NCBI GenBank assembly: GCA_002914805.1
Contig: JXTB01000190.1
Coordinates: 240,261 to 304,260 of the forward strand
Direction: 5' to 3'
DNA length: 64,000 nucleotides
Source: Parasponia andersonii
Taxonomy: Eukaryota; Streptophyta; Magnoliopsida; Rosales; Cannabaceae
In this document: positions 37,795 through 49,383 of the stretch, in pieces
How the letters are laid out: the number at the start of each line of letters is the position of its first letter
Numbering within the stretch: the first letter of the stretch is position 1
Made by a program: the position numbers and the translations under genes
The notes under the pieces: generated by a model
Seen by the model: the letters and a program-made list of their open reading frames with translations, nothing else
Databases searched by the model: none
What the model was told of the DNA's origin: nothing

Positions 37795-38400
37795 TGATTG
37801 ATCTCTCTCTATACCTCTGTCTTTTTTTGTTAAAAAGTACCGAAGTCCTCGTCTCTGTAGAACACACCAGATTTTTTAGAGGTTAAAATAGTTGATCATC
37901 GGACGGTTGGGGAGAGCAGATAAATCTGGATTGGGCGGTTGTGATGGTAGGGATGTAGGAGTGTTTAGTGTGGAGATGAGGATAGAGGATTGGGTTTGAA
38001 CGTCTTCTTTTTGCATGACCAGAGAGAAGGTAGGAGTGAGAACTGCATGTCTTTTCTTTTTTTTTTTTAAAAAAGAAATTATTTAAAGAGCGAGAGAGAG
38101 AGAGAGGGGCGAGTGAGAGTGACGCGCTGGAGAAATGACAAGGAATATTTGGGATCGTATCAGTCTGCTATGCTTTGACTGGGTGGCTCTCTGGCCATGG
38201 CGGCTCAAGGCAGAGCAGGACTGTACGACATGAGATTATGATTTTCAACGACTTGGACTCGTTCTCACTTGAACCATCCAAAAACTAATGAAAATGGCAT
38301 CGTTGTACGACGAATCACCTGAGTCACCAGTCACCAGTCACCAGTCACCTGAATCTTATCTCACCTGAAGAACAAGTAACGAAAACGACATTTCATACGA
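37795..38400 (-). promoter_or_regulatory. upstream region of the BZR-like gene with a GA tract
   Basis: It contains a GA-repeat tract at about 38085-38105 and short duplications of 'cagtcac' near 38325-38350. The GA tract is of the type bound by plant BPC/GAGA-binding factors; that role is inferred. Confidence 0.4.
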
Positions 38401-38810
38401 AGAATAATAGACTAATAAACTAAAAGGTAGATACAAGACTCTCAAAAAAAAAAAAAAAACTATCTAAATTCCAATTCAAAACCTTACGCGCTAATCAAGC
38501 TTACCTCCCATGTTTTTAATACACCCCAACCTATTATTGGTGGGAGCGACTCAAATTCAATATTTTGTTGTTATTAAATTTTGTTGTTATTTTCAAAGAG
38601 GATAGGTCCCTACAATAATAATAGCAAATGTGAATTTGATTTTGTTGACAATAGAATCTAAAAAGCAAAGACTGTTTTACCTAAAAACAATTATGAACAA
38701 TAGTTAAATCATCTAATAATTACTTTTCAAATCTTTTTACTTAAGAACCTTACTTTTGAAAATTTACTTTTTTTAAGGTTACTAATTTATATGGAATGAT
38801 ATTATGAAAA

Positions 38811-39350
38811 AGAGTTAATTATAATAACACTTCTGAATTATACTCATTGTATCACTTTACTTCTTGAATTTTTAACGTACATATTAATGTTTCTTAATTA
38901 TATAATTGTTACAACAATGACCTATTTGTCATAAGTTGTTAATTTTTTAACCGAAAATAGTTATGGACAAACCGCATAAATGAGCATTATTTATTTCTAT
39001 AAGTCCGAATCTTATTCTCCGTTGTAGTTACCAAACTACGTGCTTTACACATAATATATTCATGTTAAAAATTTAATAGTTTGTGGAAAAAAAAATGATC
39101 ATTGCTCAATAATTGCATAAGTCTTGGTCATATATTATGTAAGTTGAAAATTTGAAGTCTCATTCTTGACTATAGTTACTAAATTATGTGCTTTTAATAA
39201 CTTATTTATAATAAATATTTAACAGTATGTGACAAAAGGTCACTGTTGCAACAATTACATAATTTAGAGGCCGTTACTATATAGACCAAAAATTCAGAAG
39301 CCAAAGTGCTACAAAAGTATAATTCAAAGGCTAATAATATAGTTTAACCC
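38811..39350. mobile_element. non-autonomous DNA transposon with inverted ends of about 120 bp and an 8-bp target duplication
   Basis: The left end starts 'agagttaattataataacac'. The right end, reverse-complemented, starts 'gggttaaactatattattag'. The two ends align for about 120 bases ('tgaattatac', 'tgaattttt', 'taattgtt', 'aca..tgacct.tttgtca'). The flanks carry the direct repeat TATGAAAA at 38803-38810 and 39351-39358, a perfect 8-bp target duplication. There is no coding sequence. The length of the duplication fits hAT or, with one mismatch, the 9 bp of MULEs. Confidence 0.82.
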
Positions 39351-39559
39351 TATGAAAACGAATTTAATAATTGTTCGAGATTGGTCTTAAGCCAAAATCA
39401 ATCGGCATAAATAGATAGATAAATAAAATGGATTGTAATGACTAACAAGTTAGTAAGTTAAAGTTGATATTTCTGTAACCATCCCTTTTGTAGCCAATAA
39501 TCAAAGCTAACATGAATCAATTTGTTCTTAGTATGTGATAGTGGTCGTTAATGCAGTCA

Positions 39560-41118
39560 AATTAAATTTATAACCCCTTTAACTGTCTTAAAAAATCAAA
39601 TATAATAGTAAGAATAGGTTGATCCTACGAGGAACTGATCTAGTTAGTAAGCCATTAATCCTAAGAATTTACGGGGGTTTCTTAAAATAGTCTAAAACTA
39701 ACTAAAAATAAGAAAATAAATAAAGTACAGTAAATGATAACATGAAAAGATTAAAGGTTTATTCTCTATCATTGAACACTTTATCACATCAATTACCAAG
39801 TTTCATATTAGTCACTATTCAAACTTATTAGCTAGAAATTAACAACATACCTATTAATCCTAATTCTCTTTCTTAGACACATTAGGAAAAACAAGCTCTT
39901 CATCTAAATTATAATAGCTAGGTAACATCAGATACAGTCTCTCAATTAGTTTGACCAACACATTAAGATATTGAGAATATATTAAACTAGGCAATTCATC
40001 TCGTAAGCTTGGCATTTTTTAACCTAAGTCTTACTATACATCACAATCTCATATAATTATGCAACTATATTTATAATCATGATCATGCTACTAATAATAG
40101 AAAATTAGACAATTACGAATCTAACTCCTATTCTAGCAATATTATCTCAATCATAAATCATTCGGTGGCCATCCAAATAATAAACAATCAACATAATAAT
40201 CATTAAGCGTGGAAGAATATAAGATAAGTTTGAATAAAATATTGACCAATATAAACACTTAGAAAATCAATACAACTACATGACTAAGGCTTTAAAATCA
40301 CTCTTAACCTAATCTAAAACCTAATCTAGCAATAATATAGAATAGATAATAAGAATATATTGCTGGGAAAATAAAACAAAGGAAAGGAAATAAAAAGAAG
40401 AATGAAGAATGATTGCAACTCCCACCTAGGACTGGCAATTTGTGACATAATATGACAACACGACTCGAAATCCAGACGAAATTAACGAATTTAAATTTAG
40501 CTTAATCGTATTCGTATTGTATTTGGATTGGAGATATCGACCTATTTAATTAATGAGTCGTGTTCAGGTTGAACTCGCCAACACAAAAATGACCTGCTTA
40601 GTAAACGGATTACACAAGTTGTGTTGTGTCAACTCGTTTATTAATGAGTTGTGTTCGTGTCATAATTTTTGACCCGTTTATTAAAAAAAATTAATATTTG
40701 CTTAAATTGGGCCTAAAATTTTGTCATATTTCTATAAAGCCCTTTATTAAACCGGTCATATTCGAGTCACATGTCGCGAGTTACATGTAATGTGTCAATA
40801 TGACTTATTTAGTAAATGAGTTACAATGATCGTGTCGTGCCAACTCGTTTATAAACATGTCGTATTTATGTCATAATTTTTGACTCATTTATTAAAGGGG
40901 TCATGTTTGGATTGAACATTTATATATTATACATATACATCGATATGACATGAACACGATCCGTGGACACGAATTACCAGCCCTACTCCTGCCTTAAGCT
41001 CTTCCTCTCTCTAGGTATTTCAGGTGCTTTCCCTATAGGAACTCCCTTTAATCTAACCTAAAATGATCTATTTATAGATGGAGACTTGACAATGGCATCT
41101 TTGTAGACTTGACAATAC
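39560..41118 (-). mobile_element. probable LTR/leader remnant of another LTR retrotransposon
   Basis: Apart from the MITE inserted within it, this stretch is a non-coding sequence of higher complexity than the spacers. Read on the minus strand it has a TATA-like word ('ctataaatagatc', about 41068) near its right part. Words such as 'gttgatcctacgaggaact' near 39620 resemble leader sequence of plant LTR elements. No coding domain or LTR pair was found, so the family is uncertain. It is an old, partial fossil. Confidence 0.35.
40427..40985. mobile_element. hAT-type MITE, 559 bp
   Basis: Inverted ends: left 'taggactggcaatttgtg', right (reverse complement) 'tagggctggtaattcgtg'. Flanking 8-bp target duplications are CTCCCACC (40419-40426) and CTCCTGCC (40986-40993), six of eight matching. 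The inside has a repeated motif with 'caactcgttta' and 'cataatttttgac' and no coding capacity. The TIR and 8-bp duplication match the hAT superfamily. It sits inside older LTR-element-like sequence. Confidence 0.83.
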
Positions 41119-44100
41119 TTAATCTAATCTTTTAGTGAGTTCTATGCACAATATGGAATAGTACATAAGGTCACTCTTCTTTATTCACCTCAGTCAAATG
41201 GTGTCGCTGAACAGAGTAATCGTACATTAAAAAAGAAAATGAATGTAATGCTGTTAAATTCTAAGTTACCTCGAAACAAATGGAGGAAGATATCTTGACA
41301 GGTAATTACCTTTTGAATGAGGTACATTATAAGAAATAAGAAAAGACACCTTATGAATTATTGAAAGGAAAAAAGTCTTCCTATTAGTACTTATGAATAT
41401 AGTGGTGTCTTGCCAAAATGGTTATTCCTATACCTAAAAAAGTGAAAATATGTCCAAAATTTATTAATTGTATTTTCATTGGCTATGTAAAAAATAATAA
41501 TACTTATTGATTTTTTGTGGAAGAGTCACAAATCCCAGACATATATAAAAACACGATAATAAAGTCTAGAAATACATCGTTTTTTGAACATGTATTTCTA
41601 TGTAGATCTAAAGAAGAGTTGTATCCTTCTAGAAGAACATATAAGACCATAATTATGAGTAGACAAGAGCAAAAGTTTATGGACAATGTTGAGGAAGAGC
41701 CTAGACGTAGCAAAAGAGCTAGGACAAAAAAAAATCTTTTAGTCCAGATTTTCTAACCTATTTCCTAAAGGCTGAACCTCAAACTTTTAAAGAAGTTATG
41801 AGCTTTTCAGAAGGCTTTTATGAAAAGAGGCCATTCAAAGTGAAATTGATTCCATTTTATAAAAGTATACTTGGGAACTAGCAAATCTTCTACCATGCTG
41901 TAAACCTATAGGGTCCAAATGGATTTTCAAGAGGAAAATGAAAGTAGATGGATCTTTTGATAACTACATGGTTAGGTTTGTAATTAAGGGTTATAAACAG
42001 CGAGAAGACCTTGATTATTTTGATACATATTTTCTTATGACAAGAGTAACATCCATTAGAATGATACTTACAATTGCTTCTTTTTACAATCTTAAAGTAC
42101 ATCAAATAGATGTAAAAACATCTTTTAAAGTAAGCACTAAAATAATGGTATAAGAAATTTGATAATACGATGATGTCAAATGGATTTAAAATAAATTATT
42201 ATAATAAATATGTCTATGTAAAGAACAGAAATAATGGCTATGCCATTTTGTGTGTTTATGTTGATGACATGCTCATTATTAGTAGTGATGATAAGATGAT
42301 CAAATCTACCAAAAAGATATTAAATTCCAAATTTGATATGAAATATATAGGTTTAGCCGATGTTATATTGGATATTAAGATCTCAAGAACATCTAATGGA
42401 CTTATTCTAAATCAATCACAATCATGTGGAAAAAATCCTTATAGATTTAACAAAAATGATTTTGGTATAGAACACTAGTAGATATAAATCTACACCCATC
42501 GAAGAACAAAATAGAGAGTATCTCCTAAATTGAATATTCTAGAATGATATGAAATCTTATGTACATAACAAGTTATACAAAATCCAACATAGCTTATACA
42601 ATTAGTAAACTGGATAGATACACGAGTAATCCAGGAGCTGATTACTAGAAAGAGATAGTAAAAGTACTAAGGTACTTAAGATATACTTGTAGCTATAGGA
42701 TACACTATACCAAATATCCAGCTATCTTAGAGGGTTACAATGATGCTAACTAGATATTTAATATGAAAGACTCAAAGTCTGCTAATGGGTATATGTTCAC
42801 ACTATTAGGTATAGCTGTATCATGGAAATCCTTAAAGTAAACCTGTATAGCCCGATCCACAATAGAATCTAGAAAAGTGTGGTGAAGAGACAAAATGACT
42901 ATGATAATTTTTAGAGGATATTCCAATGTGGCTAAATCTAGTATCAACAATTTGCATCCATTGCAATAGTCAATCTATTATTGGAAGGGTATAAAGTAAC
43001 ATGTATGATAGTAAGTCTAGATATATATATCGTAGACATAATACTATTAGAAAACTACTGTCAACATGAGTTATCTCTATTGACTATATGAAGTTAAAAG
43101 ATAACATTAAAGGTCCACCAACCAAAAAATTAAATAGAGAGTTAGTTGATAAATCATCAAGGAGAATTGGACTAATTCTCATGAAATAATAAATTAATAT
43201 AATGGAAACCCAACCTACCAGATTGGAGATCCCAAGATCTAGGTTTAAAGGGATAACCCAGTTGTAAAGACTTAATTAAATCATTGTGGAGATTACCATC
43301 CTATCCATTCTTAAGATAAAACAATGATGCACTTGGGATAAAGTATAAGCTATGTTTTTAATGATGAGTAAATATCGAGACACTAAAATCTTATACTAAA
43401 AACGTATAACAGTGATGTGGCATCTTTTTTAGCTATATAACTTTGAATAGTATAGTCTTACTTTAAAATAAAAAATAGTTGAAATGTATACAATATTATC
43501 TAGTGCAAGTTTTTGATATCTCTATCATTACTTTTTAATGATTCTTATACGCCATAAATTTGAACAGAATAATACGAATCACTTTTAATTAAGATATCAC
43601 CTATGTAATAGATAAGATGGGTTGCTTCGAAAGGGAATTGTGTATGGCTTAATTCGTTAGAACTTTCACAAACAAGCATAAAAGTGAGAACTGAATTATA
43701 TCAGAAATAATATTTATGTGAGATATATTATAGCTTACGTGAACGGCAAAACAATTCAAGGATATCGTATCTACTGATCGCTAGTACAGTAAATATATTT
43801 TTACAAGGGATTCAAAGATGAATATTCACCTATCATATGCAATTTTCAACCATTGAACTCTATCACCAAGTCAAAGTGTTATATTGTACAATTTTTTCAT
43901 CGACTCTGTTAGTTTCATTCATGTGGGGGATTGTTAGAAAAATGAAACTATCAAATTAATTTTTTGGAGATACCAAATTTATTTTAGAGACTAGATTAAA
44001 TTTGTTTGAAACTATTATAATTAGTTTTCTAAATGTATGAAAGTTTTGTGCTAGATTAAATTTGTTTAGAAACTGACTCTAGCTTTCTAAACACTAAAAC

Positions 44101-44300
44101 GTTCAAGTATAAAATATTTTTAGAATTAAATCGTAGTTAATTCCACACTTGTAACAGTTCTCCTATGAAGCCTATAAATTGATTCATTCTTCATTTAGAA
44201 ATATATGTATAGAAGAAAACTTTGATTTTTCTCTCTTTTCAAAAATTCTCTCTAGAGTGTAGGCTTCAGTGTGATAGAATTTTGGCATTTTCAGTTTACT
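41119..44300 (+). mobile_element. decayed Ty1-copia retrotransposon, 5'-incomplete (Tork-like)
   Basis: Integrase-like sequence lies at about 41140-41280 (SPQSNGVAEQSNRTLKKKMN). Reverse transcriptase lies from about 41890 to 42450 (IGSKWIFKRKMKVDGS, VHQIDVKTSF, CVYVDDMLIIS). RNase H-like sequence continues from about 42550 to 43190. Near 43925 a purine tract ('catgtgggggattg') precedes a likely 3' LTR start ('tgttagaaaaatg', 43932), whose right end I could not fix; 44300 is a guess. No gag or 5' LTR was seen. The interior has many breaks, so this is an old fossil. Confidence 0.85.
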
Positions 44301-46665
44301 AAAATAGCATTATGGTACGAAAATTGCCGCTCAATCAATTATTATATCCTACGAGATAGGTGCCTAACGACCTCAAGTACCTACCAAAAAGATGCAAATT
44401 TGTTTTAAAGAGATTATATGACACACAAGCTTCGGTTCCTTGTTTTATTTGATTGTCCTCCTATTTTGGTATTGTTGATTTTTCATAGTTTTGTTTCAAA
44501 CAATATTGTTGTTGTTCTTTGTTCATAATATTGTAATTCCATTATTTGTTTGTTCCTATACATATGCATATTTGGGCTAAAACTTGACGCTTGTCTTGAG
44601 TCATCCTTTGGCCAATTTGAGCTTTGTCAAGTCATAATCCATTAATCTCTTACTTGACCTTATTAAAATCATGTTTGCCGCAAAATTTTTTAGGCCTAAG
44701 TTAATGTTTTGGTATTAATCACAAAGTTGGAAAAATAAAAAATAGTAGCTAAAATTCTTTTATAATTAGGAGCTGAAAAAGTAATTCAAATTGCTTAAAA
44801 GTAGTTGAGTATTTTGAAGCCGAAAAAAAAAAAGAAAATTTGAAAATCGGCATTGAATTCAAGAATCTTGAATCAAACTTCTCTTTCATAAGTAAGACAG
44901 AGTTAGCCATGAAAAAAAAAAAATTGGTCAAACGATTGTAAGCTTTATCATTTTAATTTCGTTTTTAGTTTGGTCAGATCTACGGATTTATTTTGTTCAC
45001 CGCTAAAGTAGTTGAGTTGTGTAATTTTTAACTCAACTTTTCCAGAAAGTTACTTATAATGTAATAAAGGGCAGCTTTTTATGGCTAAAATTCTTTATCA
45101 GATCCCAAAAGCTAAAAAAGCAATCCAAACTGGTCCAAGCTAGTTAAGTTTTTGGGTGAGAAAAAAGAAAACAAAAGAAGTGAAGAGAAAAGAAGCTAGG
45201 TGAGTTTGTATATTGGCATTGAATTCAAGAAATTAGAATCAAATATTGCCATTCCATCATATGATATGAGTAAAAGTAAAACAGAGGGTTAAATTCTGCC
45301 GTATAACAGGAAAAAGAAAGTTTATCCAACATGCTAAATTAATTTAATGCTTACTATTTTATAGGCTTATACTTACAGCTCAACATTTTTAGAGAACATC
45401 TTTGTATACATAGGCTTATCTTGCCATAACCCATAATACCTTCAGAGAAGCTAAGCGACTATGATTCACTTGCATACTTAGACATCTGTATAGGTCTTTA
45501 GTTTCCCAATATGGATTTTCTTGTCAGTGCAGTTGTTTTTAAAGCGGTAGCAACCTTGGACTTTTCGTTCTCTCTGTACCTTATTTTTCTTCTTCTTCTT
45601 CCTCTTTTTTTTTTTTTTTTGAATGGAAGAAAATTAATAATTAAAAGGAAAAATAGATTGATGGTTATGTCAACACACTGTTCGACTATTTGGCTTAGCT
45701 TGGTTGTATCCATATTACCAAAGAGAACAGAAAACCGTTTGGCAAGCATTGGATTAGGAGGGAAAATATTCAATTTATGGGAACATCAATTTGACGTAAC
45801 AAATGAGACATTTTGTTGGGTCGTTATAAGATGAGTTTGTAACATGAAATAAGGGTCTAATGATAAGACTGATGTAGAAGTCATGACAGTCAACGGCTTT
45901 GATCATATAGAGGCATAATGTCATTGAATTTAACTGACATTTACGAGGAGAGAAATTGGCTGGCTGATTATTAATGCTAGCGATCCTTTAAAGCTTTTGA
46001 AGTTAAAAGCGTGTAAGTTGCTCGATCCTTTTACAGAAAAGAAGCGTGTAAGTTGCTCGATCCTTTTACAGAAAAGATGTCGTTCGTGAATTTTTTGTTT
46101 ATATCCGATATGTGGGTGGGTTCAAATTGCTCATTAATACACAGTTGTGTGGTTAAAAGTTATGCAATATCATTCGGTATAAATTGAGTGTAAAAGATGT
46201 GTCCCAATTAACATTACTCTTTATCATTCTAAGATACAGATATGTCGTATTGCAACGAAGCAATAAATTACTTTTGTCGGAAGTTGGAACAATATAAGCT
46301 ATTATTGTAACGATAAATAAAAAATGGTTAAATAACATTGTTGTTTTATACAGGACACAGGAAATTTAGGAACACGAAGGAGGGAGTTCTCGGTGCTTTT
46401 GCTATAAGAGGGGGTCAAATAGAGAACGGTAGCATTGGTCCAAATATCTTGATAGAAATTCATAAAGCTAGTATAAAAATCTGATAATTTTGGACGGGCT
46501 GAATATCGACTTCAGTATAAAATCAATGATTCGGTAGGAATTCTGAACAGAAATAGGAGAATAAAAACTAAAGAGAAAACAGAATCCGGGAATTAGATGG
46601 TTTTCACCTATATTTTATGCTCCAAGAGGTACATCATTAACATGTGGTATAGGACTGTGTGTGTG
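44301..46665. other. AT-rich intergenic spacer downstream of the KxDL gene
   Basis: No gene is supported. A 107-codon open frame at 45511-45834 (+) is half low-complexity poly-F/L and resembles nothing I recognise. The 3' untranslated region of the KxDL gene probably lies in the last few hundred bases. Confidence 0.55.
46009..46078. repeat. 35-bp tandem duplication
   Basis: Copies are 46009-46043 and 46044-46078. They carry 'gcgtgtaagttgctcgatcc' then 'ttttacagaaaaga' and differ only at the last base. The duplication looks recent. Confidence 0.93.
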
Positions 46666-49383
46666 CTACTGAGGCAATTCCAGGTCTGGTCTTCGGTCAA
46701 GTACTTCTCTTTCCGAGTCATCTGGAAACGCATCCGGATATGTAGCCAAAATTCTCGACTTCATGCTCCTGTTAAATGGGAAGAGAGAGTCAGCTTGCAA
46801 AACTGAAAATTTTTCTGTTTTGTTGATAAATCAAACTGAAGAAAGGGTTTCGACGTCTTAACTCCTAAGAGAAGTAAGATTAGAAGATGGAATTTTTACT
46901 ATTTCATTAGCATCAGCCATTGGGCATGAGTGATAAAAACTGGGGACCAACCATGGCTTTTGCACAAAAATGACGGGAAAAATGGTAAAACGAGGAGCTA
47001 GACACAGGATATCAATAGAAAGAATCTCATTGTTTATTATGTAAACCTAGTATAGTAGACTACATGGGGATAAAATTAACTTGACACTAAAGAAAACCAC
47101 TCAACGAAAGAAAAAAGACCGCAGCATCCACGTCAAAACTAATTAGGGTTGATTATGGAGTAAGATGAAATTATATTACCAAATTGAATGCTGGAAGTCG
47201 ATGAAATTATGTTACCAAACTGAAAGTCGGAACCTGATACTTTTAACTTTCTAGATGTCGTTGCAGAATAAGACACCATTAAATATGTTACCACTTAAAA
47301 GAAAATGCTCAAGTCAGCAAGTCTCCTCAAAATGATAATAAATTACAATAGAAAGTTAAAGCTTTCTTATCATATGTCTGGTTCAAGCTAGAAGCATCAA
47401 TGCACATAAGCTGCTGAAACTTGTTAATGATTGACGGAACTGGATTCATGGTATATTGTTATTTTTTGAACACATCCATGTCTATTAAAGCAACTGGCTC
47501 AGATAATACAATCAAACCAACAATGAAACATAAAGACATAAATTTTGGTTTCATAACATCAAAAAGAAGCAACCATCTATGTTATGGTGTTGCTCCTTGG
47601 TGCACCCTTAGCTTTTCCTAAGTTAAGGTTCAATGCAATGCAGATGCAAACATGCTTTTGGCAGTATAAAAACTATTGCACTCAGTCAAACGTTGAGGAA
47701 ATAAATCAGAATGTGTAGGTTTTTCATTTCCTGTTTTCTTATGATAAAGAGACAATGCCCTTTCAACTCAATCTGACTTTATAAGCCAATCGTATTAAAA
47801 TCAACCCTTTTAAACATAAACCACATTTAGAAAAATACATCAGAATATTACAACAGGACAAGAAAAAAAAAATAATGCTCAAAAACTACACTATCTATCA
47901 AAATAAACTTGCAGGAAGAGTAACCACTGGAATGCCACAGCTGTACAGAGAGTGGTTAAATAATCACTTGAAAAATTAGTGAGAACTGAGTATTCACTCT
48001 CAGGCTCTCAGCAATAGAATGAAAAACTAACAAACCTTAGCTTCTGAAATATGTAGTCAAGATCTGACTTCATGGACTTCAATATTCGTGTATTTCTGGA
48101 GAAATCTCCAGAAACCTCAGTGAAGCAGTTTTCTGAATACTCATTAAAATGTGACAGTACTGCATTGCTGTCTTGCAACCTTCCCAATCTGCAATCAAGA
48201 TAAGAAATTGTAGCAGGGAAGAAATAGAGACGGCATATATAATGTCATTTCAGTTCCTTATTAAAAAAATTGCACTCAAAAGTGCTAGGACGCAAATTGA
48301 ATTAAGAGACATGCCATCATACTTCACATACATTATCAGAAACTAATGCAAAACTACGCTTTGTCATTTATCGTATCCAACGAATGTTTAACCTTGTAAG
48401 TTGTACCAATTAAAAACATAAGCCATCAAAGGCATTTACAACAACGAAGGTTTCATTATAAGGATGCACAACTCAGGTTTTCAAGAAGTTGGTTGACTAG
48501 CATATTACATGGGGTCCATTTCCCTCACTCAAATTTGAAATCTCCGTAATCTTCCGCAGATATAACATCATTTCTTCTGGTTATATACAGAAATTTCTTT
48601 GTCATCTTTAGAACGTACTCATCAGAATTCCGACTTAGAATCTGATCAAGGTGAAAAAAATCAGCTCGAAATGGTCTTGGGAGAGTGGCATGTTCATAAA
48701 CAAAAGTTGCCCTTGAAAAGCCTCACCAAACTTATTTATTAGAAATAGTGAAAAAAAAAAAAACCCAATAATGTCCAGGTTCTTATATATAATATGGAAG
48801 AGGCTTTGTATCTCAATTAGTATAAATACACTACCCACATACATGTCTCTATGTCAGTTACTTACTATTAATAATAACAGATAATGTGAGACGAGTTGAT
48901 TTTATTTGGTGCGTGGGCAGTTTTTTTCTTCTTTTTCAATCCCAACTGGAATGAATAACAGTGCTCTACATTTGTGTGTATATACATACGTACGTATATA
49001 TATATATATATATCATATTCTTTCCAAGCATTATCCCAAAACTTGATCAGTATTCCCCATTTATTAGTTTCAAAAGGGTTCTTCCTAACCAATTAATCAT
49101 TTTAATCCTTTAATCTTATCTTCCTATTCAATGAAATTCAATAAATGCAATTTGAGTTAAAATCAAACATAAACTCGAATTCCTGTAATTCCTTGCGAAA
49201 AAAAATAGAGAGTAAAATTGAACAGGTAATGATAAAGAAAAAACATGAATATAGAGAGTAGTAGTCGTACATAAGATTCTGCATTTGGTTGAGGGAATCC
49301 AAATCTCGGGTGTCGATTAGGGTTTTGAAGTGGCGAGATACCTCTTCTGATGCTTCCCTGATCGGCTCTTTCTCCTTCTCCAT
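46666..49383 (-). CDS. KXD1: KxDL-motif protein (BORC-type subunit), 3 exons, 122 aa
   Basis: Exons in coding order: 49383-49271, 48188-48036, 46768-46666. Introns are 1082 and 1267 bp, GT-AG, and the joined length is 369 bases. The start MEKEKEPIREASEEVSRHFK leads into ILGRLQDSNAVLSHFNEYSE, then FSRNTRILKSMKSDLDYIF and the C-terminal LATYPDAFPDD; the end is RRPDLELPQ. The family signature KxDL is Lys78-Ser-Asp-Leu81. The whole protein is predicted to be helical. KXD1 relatives are subunits of BORC/BLOC-1-like complexes on lysosome or endosome membranes in animals and yeast; plants have a single small homologue of this layout. An alternative ATG at 49396 is in another frame and does not join the next exon. 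The gene stands alone, with a long spacer upstream. Confidence 0.92.

Noticed and set aside
45511-45834. 107-codon frame (+) in the spacer
   Set aside because: The first half is poly-F/L from a pyrimidine tract, the rest resembles no family, and there is no supporting splice structure.
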